In this document: piece by piece, positions 14,785-18,926 of the stretch
How the letters are laid out: each line of letters begins with the position of its first letter
How positions within the stretch are numbered: the first letter of the stretch is position 1
NCBI GenBank assembly: GCA_034434015.1
Contig: DAOUAB010000115.1
Span: forward strand, 1 to 18,926
From: SpSt-583 sp034434015
GTDB lineage: Bacteria > Chloroflexota > Anaerolineae > Anaerolineales > UBA6663
Direction: 5' to 3'
DNA length: 18,926 nt
The notes under the pieces: generated by a model
The model's database searches: none
What the model saw: the letters and a program-made list of their open reading frames with translations, nothing else
Told to the model about the DNA's origin: nothing
Program-made: the position numbers and the translations under genes

Positions 14785-14813
14785 GCCTCCGACTTTAGTC
14801 GGAGGCTTTTTAT
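14785..14813 (+). terminator. Intrinsic terminator after moxR
   Basis: GCCTCCGAC (14785-14793) and GTCGGAGGC (14798-14806) form a perfect 9-bp stem around TTTA, followed by TTTTTATTT. It is a textbook Rho-independent terminator for the amylase-esterase-MoxR transcript. From here to 14959 I see only GC-rich sequence with a CCGCCG/CGGCGG mini-hairpin (14834-14851) and no clear promoter for the LysM gene. Confidence 0.92.
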
Positions 14814-14959
14814 TTCTTAGGGCGGAACTTGCGCCGCCGATGCAACGGCGGGCCGGCGGCCGGCGTCTACGGCAATGAGGAACAGAAAACCCGGCCCGCC
14901 TGCCCGCCGGCGCGGCCCGGCCACCAAGAATCCCGGGCGGATCAAACTGGAGGTTTGTC

Positions 14960-15622
14960 ATGGTCGCGCACACGTTTTCCCGCTCGCTGGCGTTGCGCCG
15001 CGCCGTAAACGCGCTGGTCGCCCTGGCGCTGGCGCTGCCGCTCATCGGCCTGAGCGCGTTCTCAGCCGCGCCGGCCGCCGCCGCCGACTGCCGCGCCTAT
15101 CACACCGTGCAGCGCGGCGAGACCCTGTACCGGATCGGGCTCAAGTACAACCTCACCTGGGACCGGATCGCCAGGGCCAACAACCTGGCGAACGCGGACA
15201 AGATCTACGCCGGCCAGGTGCTGTGCATCCCGGCCTCGGCGAGCGCCACGCCCACCAAGACGCCCACCAGCGGCCCGACGCCCACCGCTACCCCGACCGC
15301 CACGGCGGCCCCCGAGCGCATCGCGTTCGCGCGCGGCGCGGTCTCCGGCTCGGTCCAGGGCACGGTCACGGCCCCGGCCCGCAAGACCTATGTCCTGCGC
15401 GCCCTGAAAGGCCAGCAGATGACGGTCGAGGTCATCTCGCCGGACAACAAGGCCAATTTCGCCGCGCAGGGCGTCTCCGACGGCCAGCCGCTCAAGCGGC
15501 TGGAGAACGAGAGCCGCAAGTGGACCGGCACGCTGCCCGCGAATCAGGACTACCTGATCACGGTCGCCGTGGCGTCCGGGACATCGAACTACACCCTGGT
15601 GGTCACCATCGTGACGCCCTGA
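14960..15622 (+). CDS. Secreted LysM-domain protein with C-terminal beta-rich domain
   Basis: A 220-residue exported protein. The signal peptide (about 1-42) ends AAPAAAADC. One LysM domain (about 47-91) has YHTVQRGETLYRIGLKYNLTWDRIARANNL and YAGQVLCIP; C44 and C89 bracket it and may form a disulphide. A Thr/Pro linker (TPTKTPTSGPTPTATPT, about 97-113) leads to a C-terminal domain (about 120-220) with alternating short strands, YVLRALKGQQMTVEV, DGQPLKRLE and LPANQDYLITV. That domain resembles the pre-peptidase-C-like domains seen behind LysM or serine/threonine kinase modules in Chloroflexota and cyanobacteria. It probably binds peptidoglycan at the cell surface. GGAGG at 14947-14953 supports the start. 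It is likely a single-gene transcript. Confidence 0.87.
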   Translation: MVAHTFSRSLALRRAVNALVALALALPLIGLSAFSAAPAAAADCRAYHTVQRGETLYRIGLKYNLTWDRIARANNLANADKIYAGQVLCIPASASATPTKTPTSGPTPTATPTATAAPERIAFARGAVSGSVQGTVTAPARKTYVLRALKGQQMTVEVISPDNKANFAAQGVSDGQPLKRLENESRKWTGTLPANQDYLITVAVASGTSNYTLVVTIVTP

Positions 15623-15666
15623 CCGGGGCCGCACGAAGTCCACGCCGCCAAAGCCGGTCACCTTCC

Positions 15667-15696
15667 CGTTGGGGCGTACCGCCATACGCCCCAACG
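15667..15696 (+). terminator. Terminator-like hairpin after the LysM gene
   Basis: CGTTGGGGCGTA (15667-15678) and TACGCCCCAACG (15685-15696) are perfect 12-bp complements around a 6-base loop. The following CCGTTTAAG has only a weak T-run. It marks the end of the LysM transcript and separates it from the envelope operon. Confidence 0.65.
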
Positions 15697-15792
15697 CCGT
15701 TTAAGGGTGCACGCCAACCGGTCCGCAACCCGGCCTGCCGGAGTGCGTAATGTTGTCTGAACGGCCCCTTGTTCCTGGGCCAGGGAGACATT

Positions 15793-16020
15793 ATGAACCG
15801 CAAACTTTACCGGAGCCAGGCGCAGACGATGATCGCAGGCGTGTGCGGCGGCCTGGCCGAATTCCTGGGCCTCGACCCGACGGTCGTGCGCCTGATTTTC
15901 GTGCTGCTGGCCCTGGGCGCCGGCCACGGCGTGCTGATCTACCTGGTGCTGTGGCTGATCATGCCGCGCGGCGAGGCCGCGCCCGCCGCGCCGGATGCCA
16001 ACCCGCCGGCGGCGGCCTGA
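15793..16020 (+). CDS. PspC-domain small membrane protein
   Basis: A 75-residue protein consisting of one PspC domain. MNRKLYRSQAQTMIAGVCGGLAEFLGLDPTVVRLIFVLL is the full family signature (the GVCGG turn at 16-20, then D-P-T-x-V-R-L), followed by a transmembrane helix ending VLWLIMPRG and a Pro/Ala tail. PspC proteins sit in the membrane and take part in envelope-stress sensing; PspC-like proteins without a leucine zipper are common outside the enterobacteria. I chose ATG 15793 over an in-frame TTG at 15769 because AGGGAGA (15782-15788) precedes it and the PspC domain begins here. A small GGCCC/GGGCC stem (15763-15781) sits directly before the ribosome binding site. It is the first gene of a five-gene envelope operon. 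Confidence 0.88.
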   Translation: MNRKLYRSQAQTMIAGVCGGLAEFLGLDPTVVRLIFVLLALGAGHGVLIYLVLWLIMPRGEAAPAAPDANPPAAA

Positions 16021-16039
16021 GCTTGCCAGGAGGCCTGAC

Positions 16040-16336
16040 ATGAGCGAAACGAGCCGCACCGAGGAGTTCCAGGTCACGGGCGAAGCCGTCGTGGCCAAGC
16101 TGCGTGAGATCCTGCACGCCGGGAACGTCCGGCGCATCATCATCAAGAACGAGGCCGGCCAGACCCTGATCGAAGTCCCGCTGACGCTGGGCGTGGTGGG
16201 CGCGGTGTTGCTGCCGGTCTGGGCCGCTATCGGCGCGATCGCGGCGCTGGCCGCGAACCTGACGATCGTGGTCGAGAAGGTGGAGGCGCCGGCGGCCGGC
16301 GCTCCTGAAACGGAGGCGGACCATGACCAACCGTAG
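16040..16336 (+). CDS. DUF4342-domain protein
   Basis: A 98-residue protein matching the DUF4342 pattern: EEFQVTGEAVVAKLREILHAGNVRRIIIKNEAGQTLIEVPLTLGVVGAVLLPVWAAIGAIAAL. An N-terminal helix, the NVRRIIIKN strand and one hydrophobic segment (about 49-74) suggest a protein held at the membrane by a short hairpin or helix. The biochemical role is not known; in bacteria it is often found with PspC and LiaF-like genes. AGGAGG (16028-16033) six bases before ATG 16040 fixes the start; the longer frame from 15995 adds unrelated arginine-rich sequence. Its last 14 bases overlap the start of the next gene, indicating coupled translation. Confidence 0.85.
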   Translation: MSETSRTEEFQVTGEAVVAKLREILHAGNVRRIIIKNEAGQTLIEVPLTLGVVGAVLLPVWAAIGAIAALAANLTIVVEKVEAPAAGAPETEADHDQP

Positions 16337-16955
16337 TTCCCGCGCCGGGGGCGCGCTGGCCGGCGTCGTCCTGATCGGGCTGGGCGTGCTGTTCCTGCTC
16401 GGCCAGTTCTTCAACTTCAGCGCCTGGCGTTACCTGTGGCCGTTCGCGGTGCTCGCCTTCGGCGCGCTGTTCTTCGCCGGCATGGTCGCCGGCGGCAAAT
16501 CGGCCGGCGGGCTGGCCATCCCCGGCAGCATCATCACCATGATCGGCCTGGTGCTCTTCTTCCAGACCCTGACCGGCCGCTGGGAGAGCTGGGCCTACGG
16601 CTGGACGTTCATCGTCATCGCGGTCGGCGTGGGGCTGTTCATCATGGGATGGTGGACGGGCGAGGCCGAGCGGCGCCAGTCCGGCCTGCGCGTGGCGGCG
16701 GTCGGCTTCGTGCTGTTCGTCATCTTCGGCTCGATCTTCGAGCTGGGGGCCGGCCTCTTCGGCGCCCGGGACGCGAGCCAGCTGGTGTTCCCGGTCCTGC
16801 TCATCGGCGTGGGCCTGTACCTGCTGGCGACGCGCAGCGGGCTGCTGCCGCGCCTGGGCGGGCCGGCGGCGATGCCGTCGGCGCCGGCAACGGTTCCGCC
16901 CCCGGCCCCTGAGCCCGAGCCGCCGGCGCCGGAACAGGTTCAATCTCATCAGTAG
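16323..16955 (+). CDS. LiaF-like (DUF5668-type) multi-pass membrane protein, copy 1
   Basis: A 210-residue protein with about six hydrophobic segments. The opening ALAGVVLIGLGVLFLLGQFFNFSAWRYLWPFAVLAFGALFF (about 11-51) is the LiaI/LiaF-like transmembrane region. Further helices lie near 66-80, 92-110, 124-140 and 148-167. The segment QTLTGRWESWAYGWTFIVIA (81-100) is shared in the same register with the protein at 17961. The cytoplasmic tail (about 175-210) is rich in Pro/Ala/Glu. The LiaF-type C-terminal domain is absent. The gene overlaps the DUF4342 gene by 14 bases, and GGAGG (16312-16316) precedes ATG 16323. A role in membrane or envelope stress is inferred from the neighbours. Confidence 0.78.
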   Translation: MTNRSSRAGGALAGVVLIGLGVLFLLGQFFNFSAWRYLWPFAVLAFGALFFAGMVAGGKSAGGLAIPGSIITMIGLVLFFQTLTGRWESWAYGWTFIVIAVGVGLFIMGWWTGEAERRQSGLRVAAVGFVLFVIFGSIFELGAGLFGARDASQLVFPVLLIGVGLYLLATRSGLLPRLGGPAAMPSAPATVPPPAPEPEPPAPEQVQSHQ

Positions 16956-16976
16956 ACACTCATTTGGGAGACTCCC

Positions 16977-17948
16977 ATGTCTGACTCTCGTCCCCGTTAC
17001 CGTTCGATCTTCTGGCCCCTGGTGTTGATCGCCGTCGGCGTGCTCTGGCTGCTGGGCAACTTCAACATCATCTCCGGCGCCAACCTGTTCGCGCTGCTGC
17101 GCCTGTGGCCGCTGCTGCTCATCGCCCTCGGCCTGGACATCCTGGTCGGCCGCCGCTGGCCGCTGGCCAGCGCCCTGATCGCGCTGGTCACCGTCGGCCT
17201 CGGCGTCGCCGCCGTCGTCTTCGCCCCGCAGCTCGGGCTGACGCGCGGCGACGAGCGCTGGTGGTTCGGGCCGGCCGCCTTCGGCCCCGGCGTGCGCGGC
17301 TCCGGCAATATCGTGACGCAGACCCGCGAGGTCAGCGACTTCGACGCCGTGCGCTTCGCGGGCGTCGGCGAGCTGACCATCCGGCCGGGCGAGACCGAGT
17401 CGCTCGTCATCGAAGGCGACGACAACCTGCTCGACCTGATCACGACCGAGGTCCGCGACGGCGCGTTGACCATCGGCCTGCGCGACGAGGGGCCGTTCAA
17501 CCTCATCGCGACCCGCGCCATCCGCTATACTCTGACCGTCAAGACGCTGAACCGCATCGCCCACTCCGGCGCCGGCAACATCGAGGCCGCCGGCCTGACC
17601 GGCGAGCGCCTGGACGTCACCCTGAGCGGCGCCGGCAACCTGGACCTGCGCGACCTCGACTTCGACCAACTGAGCTACACGTTGAGCGGCGCGGGCCGGG
17701 TGGAGGCCTCCGGGCGGACGGGCCGGCAGGCGGTGACGTTGAGCGGCTTCGGCGGTTATGAGGCCGAGGACCTGGAGAGCCAGGCCGCCGAGGTGCGCGT
17801 CAGCGGCGCCGGCAGCGCTACGGTCTGGGCGCGCGAGAGCCTGGACGTCCGCATCAGCGGGGCGGGCTCGGTGGAATACTACGGGTCGCCGTCGGTCCGC
17901 GAGAGCATCTCCGGGCTGGGCAGCGTGCGTCACCGCGGCGACAAATAA
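16977..17948 (+). CDS. LiaF-like N-terminal membrane region fused to a DUF2807 (head GIN) domain
   Basis: A 323-residue protein in two parts. Residues about 10-82 hold the LiaI/LiaF-like transmembrane pairs (IFWPLVLIAVGVLWLLGNFNII, LWPLLLIALGLDILVG, then LIALVTVGLGVAAVVFA). After an outward linker, DUF2807 begins at TQTREVSDFDAVRFAGVGELTI (about 115-136). The C-terminal half shows seven SGxG turns at residues 197, 217, 237, 256, 276, 294 and 312, a period of 18-20 residues consistent with stacked beta-strands. DUF2807 domains are surface-exposed and sometimes adhesin-like, but no activity is established. A GGGAG sequence lies shortly before the ATG. It sits between two LiaF-like genes, so an anchoring or sensing role in envelope homeostasis is a reasonable guess. 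Confidence 0.85.
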   Translation: MSDSRPRYRSIFWPLVLIAVGVLWLLGNFNIISGANLFALLRLWPLLLIALGLDILVGRRWPLASALIALVTVGLGVAAVVFAPQLGLTRGDERWWFGPAAFGPGVRGSGNIVTQTREVSDFDAVRFAGVGELTIRPGETESLVIEGDDNLLDLITTEVRDGALTIGLRDEGPFNLIATRAIRYTLTVKTLNRIAHSGAGNIEAAGLTGERLDVTLSGAGNLDLRDLDFDQLSYTLSGAGRVEASGRTGRQAVTLSGFGGYEAEDLESQAAEVRVSGAGSATVWARESLDVRISGAGSVEYYGSPSVRESISGLGSVRHRGDK

Positions 17949-17960
17949 CCCGGAGGGCGT

Positions 17961-18479
17961 ATGGACAGCGGTCGTCGAGCCAGTTTGAGTTTCGCCCTGA
18001 TCCTGATCGCGCTGGGCGCGTGGTTCCTGGCGGTGGAATTGGCGCCGGCCGTGCGCGCGATCGCCTACGGGCGCGCGACCTGGCCGCTGTCCATCGTCGG
18101 CGCGGGCGTCCTGATGCTGGTCGCCGGCCTGATCACGTGGACGCCCGGCTGGGCGATCCCGGCCTGCCTCGTCGGCGGGATCGGCGGGCTGCTGTACTGG
18201 CAGAATCTGACGGGCAATTGGGAGAGCTGGGCCTACGCCTGGACCCTGATCCCGGTCTTCGTGGGCGTCGGCCTCATCCTGGCCGGCGTGCTGCGGGGGC
18301 GGGTGCGCGGCGCCCTGATCGGCGGCGGCTGGACGATCTTCAGCGGGCTGGTGATGTTCAGCCTCTTCGGCTCGTTCCTGGGCGGCCTGGCAATCGTCGG
18401 CCAGCTCTGGCCGCTGCTGCTCATCGCCATGGGCGTAATCTTCCTGGTCCAGGCGTTGCTCCGGCCGCGCCGCTCGTGA
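17961..18479 (+). CDS. LiaF-like multi-pass membrane protein, copy 2
   Basis: A 172-residue, almost wholly hydrophobic protein with about six membrane segments and no soluble domain. QNLTGNWESWAYAWTLIPVF (81-100) aligns without gaps, residue for residue, with 81-100 of the protein encoded at 16323, so the two are paralogues. This copy lacks the Pro-rich tail and ends shortly after a last helix with LWPLLLIAMGVIFLVQALLRPRRS, the same L-W-P-L-L-L-I-A pattern as in the DUF2807 fusion protein. GGAGG (17951-17955) supports the ATG. It is the last gene of the envelope operon and is followed by a long hairpin. The function is unknown. Confidence 0.8.
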   Translation: MDSGRRASLSFALILIALGAWFLAVELAPAVRAIAYGRATWPLSIVGAGVLMLVAGLITWTPGWAIPACLVGGIGGLLYWQNLTGNWESWAYAWTLIPVFVGVGLILAGVLRGRVRGALIGGGWTIFSGLVMFSLFGSFLGGLAIVGQLWPLLLIAMGVIFLVQALLRPRRS

Positions 18480-18489
18480 CATCCGCAGA

Positions 18490-18524
18490 CGGGCCGGGAC
18501 GGTGCGCGGCGCCATCCCGGCCCG
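18490..18524 (+). terminator. Long hairpin closing the envelope operon
   Basis: CGGGCCGGGA (18490-18499) and TCCCGGCCCG (18515-18524) form a perfect 10-bp stem. After one C/A mismatch a further five pairs (GGTGC with GCGCC) close a GCG loop, so nearly the whole 35 bases are paired. There is no T-run, so it is a terminator-like structure rather than a classical one. Confidence 0.6.
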
Positions 18525-18531
18525 GATGAGT

Positions 18532-18537
18532 TATGAT
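18532..18537 (+). promoter_or_regulatory. -10 hexamer (TATGAT) for the class I aminotransferase
   Basis: TATGAT matches 5 of 6 consensus bases and ends six bases before ATG 18544, so the predicted start site is the A of the ATG. No Shine-Dalgarno sequence and no good -35 are visible. Confidence 0.5.
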
Positions 18538-18543
18538 GGGCGC

Positions 18544-18926
18544 ATGCCACTCCCCGCGCCCTTTAAACTCGAACGCTACTTCGCCCGCTACGAATTCACC
18601 GTCCGCCATCTGCTGAGCGCCTCGGATTGCGAGGGCCTGCGCCTGGCCGAGCTGCTCGGCCTGGCCGACGCCGAGAGCCGCGCGCTGTGGGACCGCCTCG
18701 GCCTGGGCTACACCGAGTCCCAGGGCCACCCGCGCCTGCGCGCCGAGATCGCGAGCCTCTATCAGGCCGTCCGCGCCGACGACGTGCTGCTGGCCGCGCC
18801 GGAGGAGGCCATCTTCCTGGCCATGCACACGCTGCTGGAGCCCGGCGACCACGTGGTGGCGCTGGCCCCGGCCTATCAATCGCTGGCCGAGGTGGCGCGC
18901 GCTATCGGCTGTGAGGTGACCGCCTG
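18544..18926 (+). CDS. Class I/II PLP aminotransferase, N-terminal part (cut by window edge)
   Basis: The first 127 codons of a gene that runs past the right edge. LERYFARYEFTVRHLLSASDCEGL opens the protein. GLGYTESQGHPRLRAEIASLY (about 58-78), the small-domain and PLP-loop entry, VLLAAPEEAIFLAMHTLLEPGDHVVALAPAYQSL (about 86-119) and ARAIGCEV are the usual fold-type I blocks. The layout 'Y-T-x-x-x-G-H-P-x-L-R' and 'E-E-A-I-F-L' matches aspartate-aminotransferase-like enzymes, including the capreomycidine-synthase-like group. The catalytic lysine is outside the window, so the substrate is open. The start is ATG 18544, with a -10 hexamer six bases upstream and no ribosome binding site, so it is probably a leaderless transcript. 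Confidence 0.8.
   Translation, partial: MPLPAPFKLERYFARYEFTVRHLLSASDCEGLRLAELLGLADAESRALWDRLGLGYTESQGHPRLRAEIASLYQAVRADDVLLAAPEEAIFLAMHTLLEPGDHVVALAPAYQSLAEVARAIGCEVTA

Overview
The window is GC-rich DNA (my estimate is the mid-to-high sixties per cent) and most probably comes from a Chloroflexota bacterium, perhaps of the Anaerolineae type. This is inferred from protein style: sugar-binding lipoproteins with Ala/Pro/Thr-rich linkers after an LAAC lipobox, a LysM protein with a TPT-repeat linker, an N-terminal YLPVIMQN motif, and a PspC / DUF4342 / LiaF-like / DUF2807 gene set. No rRNA or tRNA gene, CRISPR array or intact insertion sequence is visible. Both window ends cut through aminotransferase genes: class IV on the minus strand at the left, class I/II on the plus strand at the right.

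Region 1 (1-1444) holds the cut class IV aminotransferase, a short block of ATCCGCG repeats, a 78-bp MITE-like element with terminal inverted repeats and a TAA target duplication, and a secreted protein of a conserved but unnamed family. Region 2 (1450-5526) is a tightly packed metal operon. A Fur-family regulator is followed by an ECF-type nickel/cobalt importer (a NikM-NikN fusion, the EcfT subunit and the ATPase) and then a ureohydrolase of the agmatinase family, which abuts the ATPase gene. The layout suggests a metalloenzyme co-expressed with its metal supply, and nickel is a real possibility.

Region 3 (5527-5894) is the most AT-rich part and is the main surprise. It holds a bidirectional terminator, a perfect 12-bp inverted repeat, and a complete minus-strand mini transcription unit: a promoter with 17-bp spacing, a strong Shine-Dalgarno sequence, a 16-codon ORF and the shared terminator. 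The divergent promoter of a ROK regulator lies beside it. Region 4 (5895-14712) is an alpha-glucan uptake and degradation cluster: ROK regulator, sugar-binding lipoprotein, two CUT1-type permeases (no ATPase gene nearby), a lipid-anchored GH13 amylase, a cytoplasmic Fes-type esterase and a MoxR ATPase without its usual DUF58 partner.

Region 5 (14713-18479) is devoted to the cell envelope. A secreted LysM protein is followed by a five-gene operon encoding a PspC domain, DUF4342, a LiaF-like membrane protein, a DUF2807 adhesin-like protein and a second, paralogous LiaF-like protein. It resembles Psp/Lia envelope-stress modules but has no sensor kinase or response regulator in view. A long hairpin closes this operon just before the last gene.

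Two genes (starts at 206 minus and 18544 plus) have a -10 hexamer exactly six bases before ATG and no Shine-Dalgarno sequence, the layout expected of leaderless mRNAs. The Fur gene may be a third. All functions are assigned by reading motifs; no database search was run.
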